Of a DNA stretch of 64,000 nucleotides, positions 39,401 through 48,860 are shown in pieces; within the stretch, counting starts at the first letter, position 1; each line of letters begins with the position of its first letter. Position numbers and translations under genes: made by a program. The notes under the pieces are model-generated. The model saw nothing but the letters and a program-made list of their open reading frames with translations, searched no databases and had not been told where the DNA came from. Source of the stretch: Anniella stebbinsi (taxonomy: Eukaryota; Chordata; Lepidosauria; Squamata; Anniellidae); assembly GCA_029215795.1 (NCBI GenBank), contig JARDYH010000003.1, forward strand, positions 31,869,001-31,933,000, given 5' to 3'.

Positions 39401-42199
39401 AGAATAGTACCATATCTTAAAAAAAAAAAACATTGTGATACTGTTCCAGTCTTAATACGTTAATTCAGAAAGTTCTTTGCAGACTAATTAAATTACTTCA
39501 TGTCAAACTAAATGACCACAGGTTATACCAGGAATGGATGAGCACAGGTTACACCAAGGATACACTTTCCCCAGATGTTGTAGCCTCCAGATGTTGGACT
39601 GCAACTCTCATCAGCTCTAGCCACTATAGCTAATGATGAGGAACGCTAGGAGTTGCAATCCAACAACATCTGGAGGACCACGTGTTCTCCAACCCCTGAG
39701 CTATACCAAAGCTTCTTGGGCAAAAAAGTAATGAGCACTACCTTTGAAAATATAAAAGTCACCAGTTATTCCAATCCCTTAAAATAGTTGTTCTTTGGGA
39801 TGCGTTTGCAGGCAGTTGGTCTATATGTCTACTCTTCTGTCTGCATTTAACTTGAGCTTGGCTCCCCTCTCAATATGAATTTGTAACCAACAAATGCTCA
39901 GTGAGCGATTTCAATATGTATTACTTGGTGGCCTATTACTTTTCTGTTCTGAAGGAAGTTCAAATCCCATTGTTAAGAATACAGTATTTAATTAGGGGGG
40001 TGGTAGCATTAATTGGAGCCCTCTTTCTGTTACTGGTGTTGTACCTGCATTTTCATCATCTACAGCTTCTTCACATATGAACACACAAAAGAACAAGTCT
40101 TCACACTCTTTGTCTACGCAGTAATAGATGTGCAGTGTTTCTCTGCTGGGTGTTATATATTGATAACACAAATAACATATGTCCCAGAATAAAGATGATA
40201 GGAAGCTTGGAATTTTTAACTTTTTTTTTTAAGTCCTTGCAAAATCCTAATATATTTGAGGGAAGAAGGGAACAGAGAGGGCTCCTCACTAACAAGAAAC
40301 TACTTTGCATTCCATCTTCTCAGGTGTTTGACGAGCTGCAGAGGTTGGTGAGTCAAGGACGACTCTCGGACAACGGCCACCTTGCCCAACCCAATCTAGA
40401 CTTTCATGCAAGAGGAATCAACAAAACACACAGTAAGAGCTTCTTTATCAGGGCCACTCCTAGTCCGGTTCAGCATTTTTCCTTGGATCTTTAAATAATG
40501 AAAAAAGGAGTAAATCCTTAATTTCCCTTAGCTTTTGTGATTTATGCTTTTGTTGAGCAGCAATCTGGATGTACTGAGTGGGTTTAGTACACATCTACAT
40601 GGCAAATATAAGCTGTTTTGAAACCAGCTTAAATGCTGCAGCATTTTCCCCACCCAATCGTATCCCATTTACAAAGTACCCAAGGAATGTCCTGTATCCT
40701 TCTCCCTCACAGAACTACAATTCTCTTTGGGTGAGAAGCATGATAGATAAACAAATATGAAACTGGTTTACATTTGTAGTGTAGTAGGGTGACCAGATAA
40801 AATCCAGGCCAAGGCTCCTGTAACTTTAACAGTTGTAGAGAAAAGGGAATTTCAGCCAGTGTCATTTGTATGCAATTACTTCCTGGCGAAACTCCCTCTT
40901 CATCACAACAGTAAAAGTTGCAGGGGCCCTGCCTTCTTTTGTATATGGTCACTCTAGTATAGTGCATGCAACTTTAACTGTTGTGATGAAGAGGGAATTT
41001 CACCAGGAACTAATTGCATACAAATGACACCTGCTGAAATTCCCTTTTCTCTTCTACTGTTAAAGTTACATGAGCCCTGACCTGGATTTTATCTGGTCAC
41101 CCTAAGTGTAGGCCAAGAGTGGTTACTAAAGGCCATTTTACCATGCTCCTGCAAATGATGTGTGATAAAATTCTCATCATTTGAGAGATGATACAGATGA
41201 CCGAGATGCCCCAGATAGAGAGATGACCCTGGGGTAATTTGCCTGTTGGGTTGTACCCAATGTTAGCCTAACATAAGCCCCATTCATTTCAAAGGATTAA
41301 CAATGGATATAACCCTTTGTATGAGCTCAGGCACCAAAATACAGGAAAAACTTAGAACGGGAGAATTTGAGGCCCTCCAGATGTTTTGGCCTACAATTCC
41401 GATCATCCCTCATCACTGCCTATGCTAGCTAGGGCTAATGGGAATTGAAGTCTAAAACATCTGGAGGGCACCAGATTGCAGAAGGCAAGTTGTCTACCCC
41501 TGCCTTAGAGATACAAACAAATGCAGGAACTGTTCATGAAGACACATCCACCTGACCACATTTACAAATTGATGCCTTAGCACACAGGAAGAATGCGGGA
41601 AGTGTACGGAGGGGAGTGGAAATGGACACTACTTTAAGCAAGGACTTTGCAGAGTCTTCTGTCCAATTTCCTAGCACAATCCTATGCTTGTTTATATGGA
41701 TGTAAATTCTACTGTGTTCAGTGGGATTTCTGCCTTGTGTGTGCATAATATTGCAGCCTGATAGATGTGAGTGAAGCCAAGTTAGAGAATTCACTTCAGC
41801 GGTGGACCTTTTATGAAAGTTGGTTTCTAGTAAACTCCTATATTTTAAGGCTATGTGTCCACCTGCACTTTTACATTGCACAGCTTCAACCATGCAACTG
41901 GGTTGTAATATTATCTTCCTGTATCATTTATCTTGGCTTGCTGCTCTGCTCAAAGTGTACTCCAGGCATACCAGGATGTTATTGGTGTGACTGGAGCATC
42001 ACTTAATGTTCTAGAAATAAAATATCCTCACCTGTTTTCCAGCCTGATGAGTTTCCTTTCTCTGAATATAGGTCCAAAGGAAAGTGACCAGGCACAGCCG
42101 AGGCATAAGATCATGCTACCCAGCACGCCACTCCTGCGTTGGATTCTTGCCCTTTTATTCTTAGCAACAACAGTCGCCGTGGGCTTATATGCCATGTGA
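30291..42199 (+). CDS. HMOX1: Heme oxygenase 1, complete, five coding exons
   Basis: Coding segments 30291-30310, 30943-31063, 38500-38991, 40324-40432 and 42072-42199 join to 870 bases, 289 residues plus TGA; human HMOX1 is 288. All introns are GT-AG. The enzyme opens heme at the alpha-meso carbon to give biliverdin, CO and Fe2+, using electrons from cytochrome P450 reductase at the ER membrane. Proximal heme ligand His24 lies in KEVHAEAES. The family signature [11 protein letters not shown] is at 127-137 and the distal-helix GDLSGG at 138-143 (Gly138, Asp139, Gly142). Residues 214-265 are a variable hydrophilic linker. The C-terminus [20 protein letters not shown] (268-287) is the tail anchor, ending AM. 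Exon 3 is 492 bp, the size I recall in human. Intron 2 is expanded to 7.4 kb by repeats. Regulation is predicted from stress elements upstream. HMOX2 is less likely given synteny and the absence of heme-regulatory Cys-Pro motifs. Confidence 0.97.
30397..30480 (+). repeat. (TC)n(TG)n(CG)n compound microsatellite in HMOX1 intron 1
   Basis: About 12 TC units (30397-30420), about 20 TG units with a few CG interruptions (30421-30461) and about ten CG units (30462-30480). From 30420 on it is an unbroken alternating purine-pyrimidine tract of about 60 bp, 110 bp downstream of the exon 1 donor. Confidence 0.97.
30561..30675. repeat. Foldback element in HMOX1 intron 1
   Basis: 'gcgcaatcctatgcatgttt' faces 'aaacatgcataggattctac'. 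Inner arms 'gtcttacaactcccagc' and 'gctgggaattgtaggac' also pair. It belongs to, or is mixed with, the 'aggattgcagcc' and A families. Confidence 0.7.
30943..31063 (+). CDS. HMOX1: HMOX1 coding exon 2
   Basis: Acceptor 'cctgttcgcaatag'. Encodes (G)[20 protein letters not shown] through VSLREFK; donor AAGgtaccc. 121 bp, carries heme ligand His24. The in-frame upstream open stretch from 30755 is intron read-through. Confidence 0.95.
31197..31253. repeat. Foldback family A fragment (HMOX1 intron 2)
   Basis: 'ggtgccctccagatgtgctg' and 'gactacaactctgatcat', with only a short right arm 'caggttggggaa'. Confidence 0.55.
31350..31890. repeat. Repeat E copy 2 with a nested inverted-repeat element (HMOX1 intron 2)
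   Basis: The outer parts resemble 11920-12230. At 31420-31704 a separate inverted repeat lies inside: 'ttctcaggatgcaaaagatg', 'ttttatttcaaagcccgaca' and 'tttccaaaggcc' are mirrored by 'ggcctttggaaaa', 'gtcaggctttgaaataaaac' and 'catctttgcatcctgagaa'. The phrase 'gttagaacca' flanks it on both sides (31402 and 31733), a possible target duplication. Confidence 0.6.
31760..31810 (+). other. Perfect 20-bp stem, 11-nt loop hairpin (HMOX1 intron 2)
   Basis: GCTATCCAAGGTGCTGAACC at 31760-31779 and its exact reverse complement at 31791-31810 surround TATTGGGGGAG. It is part of repeat E copy 2, so it probably derives from a transposon rather than from a small-RNA gene. Confidence 0.85.
31926..32063. 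repeat. Foldback family A (HMOX1 intron 2)
   Basis: Degenerate arms 'cttccctaacatggtgcctc' and 'gatggggaaggctgg', with 'gttttggactagag' facing 'tgtaatccaaaacatc'. Confidence 0.6.
32300..32640 (-). mobile_element. L2-clade LINE 3' fragment (HMOX1 intron 2)
   Basis: Reverse complement of the L2 3' end: 'aaaacatttatatcctgccc', 'ggcagcgtacagataaagg', then coding remnants of the AAPxLWNxLP region ('aaggcattccacagctgggg', 'agaaagccctctcccatg'). Confidence 0.75.
32641..35450. other. HMOX1 intron 2, mostly unassigned
   Basis: 32655-32760 carries a reverse-orientation SINE remnant ('cctcataacagccctgtgagg'-like). 33432-33497 is an 'aggattgcagcc'-type short repeat and 33713-33738 a (TTG)n microsatellite. 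Nothing else recognised; no exon with HMOX1-like coding content. Confidence 0.4.
35451..35582. repeat. Foldback family A (HMOX1 intron 2)
   Basis: 'tcttggactacaactcccag' faces 'gatgggaattgaagtccaaa', with ends 'ccagcctgcctcaga' and 'ccaagctggggaaggc'. Confidence 0.75.
35611..35930 (+). mobile_element. MITE family B, full copy, perfect 8-bp duplication
   Basis: Ends TAGGCTGACCAGATAAAAT and ATTTTATCTGGTCAGCCTA; flanked by cccaacat at 35603-35610 and 35931-35938. 320 bp. Located in HMOX1 intron 2. Confidence 0.92.
36485..36596 (-). mobile_element. L2 LINE 3' tail (HMOX1 intron 2)
   Basis: 'tttctatactgcccaatacc' and 'gcctgggcagtttacaaag' are the reverse complement of the L2 terminal sequence. 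Confidence 0.65.
36597..37020 (-). mobile_element. CR1 LINE 3' end (HMOX1 intron 2)
   Basis: Reverse-strand translation reads the CR1 C-terminus near 36790-36816 (frame-shifted LPxGVVMATxLDGF-like sequence). 'accctcccgcttgttttcc' and 'ccagcagctggtaaaca' match the CR1 3' UTR at 940-970 in reverse. Confidence 0.65.
37021..37794. other. HMOX1 intron 2, nothing recognised
   Basis: No clear repeat or exon. Confidence 0.35.
37795..37935 (+). mobile_element. tRNA-Ala-derived SINE, degraded (HMOX1 intron 2)
   Basis: 'tgcatacaggaagtcccaca' and 'actggcatctccaattaaaa', then 'gccaggtagctgctgccagt' align in order with the copy at 62932. Confidence 0.55.
38067..38388 (-). mobile_element. L2 LINE 3' end next to HMOX1 exon 3
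   Basis: TAA-rich tail (38067-38100), 'cttacccgcctctccatttg' and coding remnants ('gtttcctctggcaggtcat', 'ccatagtctgggagcgacag') in reverse; same subfamily as 13645-14222. It ends about 110 bp before the exon 3 acceptor. Confidence 0.85.
38500..38991 (+). CDS. HMOX1: HMOX1 coding exon 3
   Basis: Acceptor 'ctttctttgtttcag'. 164 codons, [16 protein letters not shown] to KKSFLLNIE; donor GAGgtgagc. Encodes most of the helical catalytic core including the distal helix. An L2 LINE fragment ends only about 110 bp upstream of the acceptor. Confidence 0.97.
39580..39705. repeat. Foldback family A (HMOX1 intron 3)
   Basis: 'cctccagatgttggactgca' faces 'tgcaatccaacaacatctgg'. Confidence 0.7.
40324..40432 (+). 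CDS. HMOX1: HMOX1 coding exon 4
   Basis: Acceptor 'ccatcttctcag'. [20 protein letters not shown] through GINKTH plus one base; donor CACAgtaaga. Encodes the end of the last catalytic helix and the hydrophilic linker. Confidence 0.93.
40785..41104 (+). mobile_element. MITE family B, full copy (HMOX1 intron 4)
   Basis: Ends TAGGGTGACCAGATAAAAT and ATTTTATCTGGTCACCCTA; 'agtgtag' is repeated on both flanks (7 of an expected 8 bases). Confidence 0.9.
41248..41762. repeat. Three short repeats (HMOX1 intron 4)
   Basis: 41248-41320 is an inverted pair ('gggttgtacccaatgttag' / 'caatggatataaccc'). 41368-41500 is foldback family A ('gttttggcctacaattcc' / 'ggaattgaagtctaaaac'). 41670-41762 is the 'caatcctatg...attgcagcc' element. 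Confidence 0.6.
42072..42199 (+). CDS. HMOX1: HMOX1 coding exon 5
   Basis: Acceptor 'tttctctgaatatag'. Completes a serine codon, then [19 protein letters not shown] and the membrane anchor to GLYAM, TGA at 42197-42199. Confidence 0.95.
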
Positions 42200-42712
42200 A
42201 CAGAAGTGACCTTAAAGTTCTTTCACCAGCACCTGCCTATTCCTAAACTAGGTCTTTACCTAAAGGAGGAAGACCTCCTTAGATGTCCCAGATCTGAGCT
42301 TAGCTTTTCTGATATTACTTACAATATAAACAAGACAAATGATGTAAAAATTCAGAAGATGGCATGAGAAACATTTCCCTAAACATCCTGAAATGCCTTA
42401 AACAAGGAGAAAGCCACAACGACAAAAGACTTTGCCATCTGGGATACCTGAGAAATATTTTTTTCTGCTGGTACTTTGTACAGTGTTTATTTTGTATAAC
42501 TGTCTAATATTAATGTTGCTTGCTTCTCCTCCTGCTAAAATACAATGCATTGCTCAAATGATGGTTTTATGTGAGATGTTTCTATTTTTGAAACACGTTT
42601 GCGCCTGTGCAATAAGTTTTGCAAAAACATACACAAAGATAATCATCTTGTATTTGCAACTTGCCTTTATAAATTATATGCGCAACTATTAAAGCTGTCT
42701 ATGTATTTACTG
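42200..42712 (+). other. HMOX1: HMOX1 3' UTR
   Basis: Runs from the stop to just past the poly(A) signal; no repeat recognised in it. The 80-odd codon frame 42432-42692 is non-coding. Confidence 0.7.
42688..42693 (+). promoter_or_regulatory. HMOX1: HMOX1 polyadenylation signal ATTAAA
   Basis: ATTAAA in 'cgcaactattaaagctgtct', with T/G-rich sequence ('tgcgccttctgattttag') downstream. It gives a 3' UTR of about 0.5 kb. Confidence 0.6.
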
Positions 42713-43174
42713 AACTGTGCGCCTTCTGATTTTAGTGCTTTATCAGATCGTGGGTGGAGGGTGTCTTTTCTTTTCCTGTAGATTATATCAACTGATGCTA
42801 GGCGAAAGTTGGCTGATTTGTGCTCAGTTTTAGAACGAACTTTTGTGTCTGTGGGCAGGGCTGTTTAATCTTCTGGTGTCACAATTTCTGTATTTGAAAA
42901 AAATATATAGGCAATATCTATGCATCTTTTTAGAATTCTTTGAAAACTAGGATTGAAAAGCCCTATATAGGAACAATGTGGTGTATACATTGTTCTACAA
43001 CACTTGTGACCTTAAAAGAAATTTGCTTGGTGGCCAAAAACATAATGTTTACACCTGCCAAGTCTACCAATTCATTCCTGTTGAGGATTTATCCCTGTTA
43101 TGCTATTTGTTATCTTGGCAGGAGTTTATTTATCATAGTTTCAGCAAGGCCAGGGAAAACATGTTTTGTTCTAA

Positions 43175-43491
43175 TAGGCTGACCATATGAAAAGGACAGG
43201 GCTCATGTAACTTTAACAGTTGTAGAGAAAAGGGAATTTCAGCCAGTATCATTTGTATACAATTAGCTCCTGGTGAAATTCCCTCTTCATTACAACAGTT
43301 AAAGTTGCAGGCATTATACTAGAGTGTCCATATACAAAAGAAGGCAGAGCCCCTGCAACTTTAACTGTTGTGATAAAGAGGGAATTTCACCAGGAACTAA
43401 TTGCATACAAACGACACTGGCTGAAACTCCCTTTTCTCTACAACTGTTAAAGTTACATGAGCCCGGTCCTCCTTTTCATATGGTCAGTCTA
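43175..43491 (-). mobile_element. MITE family B, full copy, reverse orientation
   Basis: Ends TAGGCTGACCATATG and CATATGGTCAGTCTA. The asymmetric centre ('ttatactagagtgtccatat') is reversed compared with the other copies. 'gttctaa' is repeated at both flanks. Confidence 0.88.
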
Positions 43492-44554
43492 GTTCTAAAA
43501 TCAAAAAGCCAAATTTACTGGAACATCTGTGATTACAAAGAGAAAAACAAAACTTCTAGTACATCAAACAGGAGTACGTGGCAAACCCTGTGCAACACAT
43601 GCATGAAGAATTGGAATACAAGTATTTGCAGAGTCAATCAATAACCAGAAACGTTTCATCTGTTAGAAAGAGCACCATTATGCCTTGAATTGGGACGGTA
43701 ATCGTAACACTACTAAAAGCTCATTCACAAGATCATGCCAATTCTAATTTAATTACAAATTAACTCATTTGGGTGGAGGCACCCATTAATAGTGATTACA
43801 GTACCCTCTCCACACACAAATATGTATTGAACAAACGGGAGAAAAATCATTCTTGAATTCTTAACTGACTTGGATGTGGTTATTGAAGGACACTAATCTG
43901 TTCTAGCTAGTCTTGATTATGCATCTTGAGTGAACTTATAATATTGGGATTTCAGCTTCAAATGCCAATTTTATTTCCCCTCCCAAAACCTAATTCAATA
44001 TTGTATATTTTTAATACATGCCTCATATAAGAAGTTGAGAAACAGACAGCTTAGGCAGCCCATATCCTAGAGATTCCCTGTTTAAATTATTTTAATTTAT
44101 ATAAGAAAAATGTGATGGCTTTTGCAAGATTAGAAAATAGCAACACTTGTTAATGTTTCCTATGAGGGAGAACTCAGATAGATTGTGTTTACAGTAGCAC
44201 TTTATTATAAAATAACAGGATAGAACTAAGTGACCATATCACAATGAAAGTGCCGGGGTGGGTGGGGGAATAGCATTTACATTGCATTTTGAATGCTGGT
44301 AAAAAGTAATTTCTCTGCAAGAAAGGTTATTTGGATGTCCTGAGACTTCAGCAACCACTGTATATTCATCACACACACAATTACTTGGGTGACCACTTAT
44401 GTATCACCAAAAAGTCTAATAAGAGTGCATATTTGCATAAAATTTGCATATGCAAATGTATATATACTCATGCAAATTTAGAAAAATATTTTATATAGAA
44501 ATACAATAGATCTAAGCATAGTGGGGAATGCTGTGACCAAATGACCTGTGTACC
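43492..44554. other. Intergenic; octamer-rich AT tract
   Basis: No gene. 44430-44480 contains several ATTTGCAT/ATGCAAAT octamers including a 16 nt palindrome at 44442-44457. Confidence 0.5.
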
Positions 44555-44720
44555 TATCTGCTATTAATGGGCAACTTCAAGACCCATGCTCTCTCCCTCC
44601 TCATGGTTCTTTATCTTTATACCAGACTTGATCCAGGTAGCTTTTCAATTAGAGGACACTTTCAAATAGAGGACTGTGCTCTGTAAAGTAGGACACATGG
44701 CCACTGTGCAAATGAGAATT
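44555..44720 (+). repeat. Dispersed repeat D, copy 2
   Basis: 'attaatgggcaacttcaaga', 'atggttctttatctttatac' and 'gaggactgtgctctgtaaag' align with 50752-50940 and, reversed, with 6880-7050. Confidence 0.5.
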
Positions 44721-44949
44721 ACAAATGGCTCTGCAGCTCCTATAATTCTAGCCTCAAAGTTCCTTCACACAGGGTTTCAGAGAATTCATGTGAGTGAAAA
44801 GTTGAAATAGCTCCATCTATGGACAAGGCCATAATATTACATGAATGGTACAATGTTATAATAATGCCAACCCTAAAACCTGCATTATACTTAGCGTCGG
44901 CATAGCACTTTTTAGTGTTCCAAGCACTCAGCATACATTATTTTGCTGT

Positions 44950-45075
44950 AATCTTTACACAGCTCTGTTTTGTAGGTGAGTATTAGTATCTCCACGGTGC
45001 AAATGCAGGGTGGCGGCTGAGGAAATAGTGGCTTGCCTAAGGCCAACATAGAAACAAGATTCAAACTGGGGACCT
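44950..45075 (-). mobile_element. MIR-type SINE remnant
   Basis: 'gtgagtattagtatctccac', 'gaggaaatagtggcttgcct' and 'attcaaactggggacctc' match the reverse complement of the MIR core and tRNA-related head. Confidence 0.55.
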
Positions 45076-45284
45076 CTTGGCCACATTGTATCAGCTTTTG
45101 CTATCTTAATTGCTTGTTTTGTATGTCTTAGTGTTGAAGATCAGAATAAGACTGGTGTAGCTTTTAGGGCATATGTACTTTATACATTTTATTGTTATTT
45201 TTGTTAAAGATTTTGTACTTTTATCAGATCATAGGAAAAGACTTTTCCCACCAAGCCTTGAAAGTTGGCAAATTTGAAAGTTGG

Positions 45285-45470
45285 TTCGACCATTTGTCTG
45301 TCTAACCCAATATTCTGCCTGGCTCTACAGTTCTCCAAGGCCTCAGACAGAGGCCTTTTCTATCTCCTGGTTCCTGAGCCTTTAAACTGGAGATATCAAG
45401 GACTGAATTTGGGTCCTTCTACATACAATGCACCTGCTCTGCCACTGAGCTACAGTCCCTTCCCATAGCT
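45285..45470 (-). mobile_element. tRNA-Ala-derived SINE
   Basis: Reverse orientation: 'ctgaatttgggtccttctac', 'caatgcacctgctctgccac' and 'tgagctacagtccctt' are the tRNA-like head at the right; the body extends leftwards. Confidence 0.7.
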
Positions 45471-45647
45471 GGACTCTGCCAGGCAAATGCCAAAAAAGAT
45501 CTGTGGTCACACAGAAGAGGGAGCACCTGTATCTTTCCCTTTCAGAATCTCCTCCATCCCAGATGGAGATCCATAGAGGCTTTGACTTTGCCACATGCCG
45601 CTACTTGTTGCCAGAGAATGGTAGATGGAGATCCCTTTCCCACATCC

Positions 45648-45770
45648 TAGGAAAGCTTTCCCTGATCTGGTGCCCTTTAGATGGGTTGGTCTGGAAAATG
45701 GCTATAACGGCTCAAAATTATGGGAGATTCGGACAAATGTATCTGGAAAGCACCAGGTTGGGAAAGCTGT
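45648..45770. repeat. Foldback family A, degraded
   Basis: 'ttccctgatctggtgccctt' and 'ggaaagcaccaggttgggaa' are the outer arms; the inner part has decayed. Confidence 0.55.
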
Positions 45771-46744
45771 ACTAGTAAGAGCTGGCTTCAGCTGGCCTCA
45801 GGATTGGACTCTGGGGTGGGGAGCAGAAAGCTTATGGGCTCTACGGTAGTGGCCCCTCCACTGTCTGCTCAGGTACCATGGACTATGAAGGGGCAGACCT
45901 CTCAGGGTGCAAAGGTGGGAGAGGTGTTGCTGCCAGGGTCTCTAAGGCAAAAGATGCACCGCCAAAAAAGAGGACAGATTTGCGTAAAGCTTGCACATGC
46001 AGTTTATCTACATCCAAATGTGGAAATCATTACTATATCTTAAAGAGAAATAAACAGTGCATTTCACACTAGTGGGGAAGACTGTATGCTTGCTTAGTCT
46101 AATGTTGTGGCTGGTTGGCACCTGGAAAGCACCAGGAAAAAAAATTCTGGAGGGGGGTACAGAAGGGGCAAAGTATATTTCTAGGTGGGCAGGTTGTCTC
46201 CCACATGTTAAGATCTCTGAGAGAAAAATAATGGTATAACTCACACTAAAACTGCCATTCCAGCCATATATTCTGAAATACATCATGTATTAATTTAGTA
46301 TTTTTAAAAATATAGCACGTATTAGCCAAATTCAAATTATAGAAGGAAAAAGGCTTTCAAACAGGGCAGAGTCACTACACAAGCATTTTCTTAACATTTT
46401 TATATATTTTCCTTTTATTGTGAATTTAACAAAACAGAACAGAAAATAAATTGTAAAAAAGAAAACATTACATACAGAGGAATGTCATCATTTTCCCCAT
46501 CAGATACACCAGTCTTAAAAACCATACAGATTCTAGACAAACAGATTAGACAGAACACTTTCTTTAAAAAAGAATTACTTTTGAACCACTGCAGGCAGAA
46601 CCAGGAAGGTAGTGTGAGTAAGAGCAAACTGAGACACTAGGGCCCTGTACACCTAGGAAACCCAATACATGTTGTTGTATATCTAAATTATAGCCATCTC
46701 CGGCTGATTAGATTATCACTCACTGAGAAGGAATGGAGAAGTCT
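45771..46744. other. Intergenic, nothing recognised
   Basis: No gene. Part of this stretch may be the 3' flank of the hAT relic, but I cannot find its terminal repeat. Confidence 0.3.
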
Positions 46745-48860
46745 GTAGATCTAAACAAGTTGAATGTGCCGATTCTTATGCACACCTGCAAAATGATTGA
46801 CTACAGTTTCAAGGTCCAGAGCTTGGGATAGTTGCTTCTCAATTGCCAGTATAGCAATATTACTTAGGTGTTCAACACCCATACTGTTCCTCAGGTATGT
46901 CTTAATTTGCTGCAGAGATGAAAATGTCCGTTCACAACCAGCACTTGTTGGAGATATTGTAATGGCTATGGCACACAGTCTGTGGAGTTCACTGAAAGAC
47001 AGTTTCAGTTCTTCAAGAAGAGTAAGCACTTCGTTCACTCTGTCAATTTTTATTTGCCTTTCTCGTTCATACCTCTCTAGAACTTTGGGGAAAAGTCCGA
47101 GTTCTGCTTCAAATCCATCCAATCCATCCATATCACTGCTATAATGTCTTGCAAATGGTCTGAGTTGTTCTGGATCAAGAAAGTAATATCACTTGGGATT
47201 GAAAGCACTAATCCCATTCAAAACATTGCAATTGTCTGTAAATCTTCTCTTAAATTCACTAATAGTGTGATCAACAACAGGAAGAAACACTTTAATTCTA
47301 AAATCATGGTCAAATCATGGTCAGGTTTTGGATCAATACTTTCTGCTGTATTTAATTCAGTAACATAGTTTTGAAATTGTTTTGGGATACAGCACATTCT
47401 CTTTTCTTTATTTTGCATTTTGATTGAATTTTCTTCTGCAAACATCTTCACATCTGCCATAATTTTACAGAAATTTTCTTCCTGATCTGAGATCATGCAG
47501 TTAATCAATCAAAGAATTAACAAGGGCACATGCTTGAGCCATATCACAATCAATTTTTTGCAAATAATTTGATATCACTTTTAGTTCAAGAAGCACTTCA
47601 CTAAAAAGATTCAGGCAAAACACAAAGCCAAAATCTATTTGATTTAGAATGCCACATGCCTCTACACTTTTCAGAATTTGATTCATTGCTGATTATATTC
47701 AGAAGCAATAGAATTACAGGAAGTGTTGACTTTACAGCTACACACGATGCAATCTGACACACCCAGTGAGCATCTGAAAATCTTTTTAATTCAACAATTC
47801 TTTTACATGTTTGTCTTTGCAATTCAATGAAACGTGGATGGACAGAAGAAGAGGATACAAACATGTACAGTTATTGAAGATTAAAGAAGTTGGCAACAAC
47901 GTTGATCTTCTTACATACATCAACAATAATTAAGTTCAGCCTGTGGTTGAAACAATGAACATAGATGGCTTGTGGCACCTCTTCCAGGAGCAGTGCCTAC
48001 ACCCCATTTAGTTTTCCACTCATTACACTGGCACCATCATATGTTTGTGCGACACAGTTCTTCATATCTATGCCACAACATTCTAAGATTCCCTTTATGT
48101 AACTCAGTAGTGAAGGAGTATTCAGTGAATGGCATGGATGGAAACCAACAAAACGTTCATACATATTGCCACTGTAGCAATAACAGAACTACTGACATTT
48201 GTTCCTGCTTATATTTGTCCTTAGTTTCATCAGCAATTAATGCGAAGAAGCCAGCTTCCTTCACTTCATGAGAAATTGATTCCAGAACCATTCTGCTCAT
48301 GGTGCTTAACAATTCATCTTAAATGGAATTATGTGTGTACTTTGCATTGTAAGGAAGAGTATCTATTTTAGACTGGATTCTGGAATTGTGTTTTGCAACT
48401 AGATGCAAGAGTTCAAGAACATATCCCCTGCTATCATCACTTGTCTCACTTTCCCAATGTCCACACTGAGCATTTTTTTTTGTACAGCAGTGAACAAAAT
48501 AATTTCTGCAAGAGTGGCTATATAATGCCGATTTTCTTGAGACTGTGCAATGTTACTTGGACCAGGTAACTTTTTTACAAAGGGAAGCATTAAACCAGCA
48601 TCTGGAAGTTCTGAAACACTTTCATCTTCAGAATTATCTATTTCAGAAAAATCAGACTCACTTCTACTGCCAAATAATTCCACCTCCCAGTCAAGTTCTG
48701 GCTCTTTTAGTCTTTCCGAGGAACCCAGTGCTTCTGTGACATCAGACCTTTTCCTGACTTTTGCTGGGTTTGCGAAGTAGTAGTCTAAAGATCCAAAAGC
48801 TGAAGTTTTTGAAGATGAAGTTTCTGATGAAGCTGGGTGTTTTTTCTTGCAATCCATTGC
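46745..48860 (-). pseudogene. Decayed hAT-superfamily transposase
   Basis: Reading from 48857 leftwards: an acidic/serine-rich N-terminal part starting MDCKKKHPASSETSSSKTSA (48399-48857), then frame-shifted remnants. Near 48220-48310 the reverse strand gives MSRMVLESISHEVKEAGFFA followed by LIADETKDKYKQEQMS, the DDE-region 'DET.D' block of hAT transposases related to the ZMYM1 group. The end is an open C-terminal hAT dimerisation domain (46751-47131) with AITISPTSAGCERTFSSLQQ and NSMGVEHLSNIAILAIEKQL. At least three frameshifts or stops break the gene, so it cannot make an active enzyme. No introns are evident. A domesticated gene is unlikely given the breaks. Confidence 0.8.

Noticed and set aside
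46797..47144. Plus-strand 115-codon frame
   Set aside because: Antisense shadow of the hAT dimerisation domain on the minus strand.
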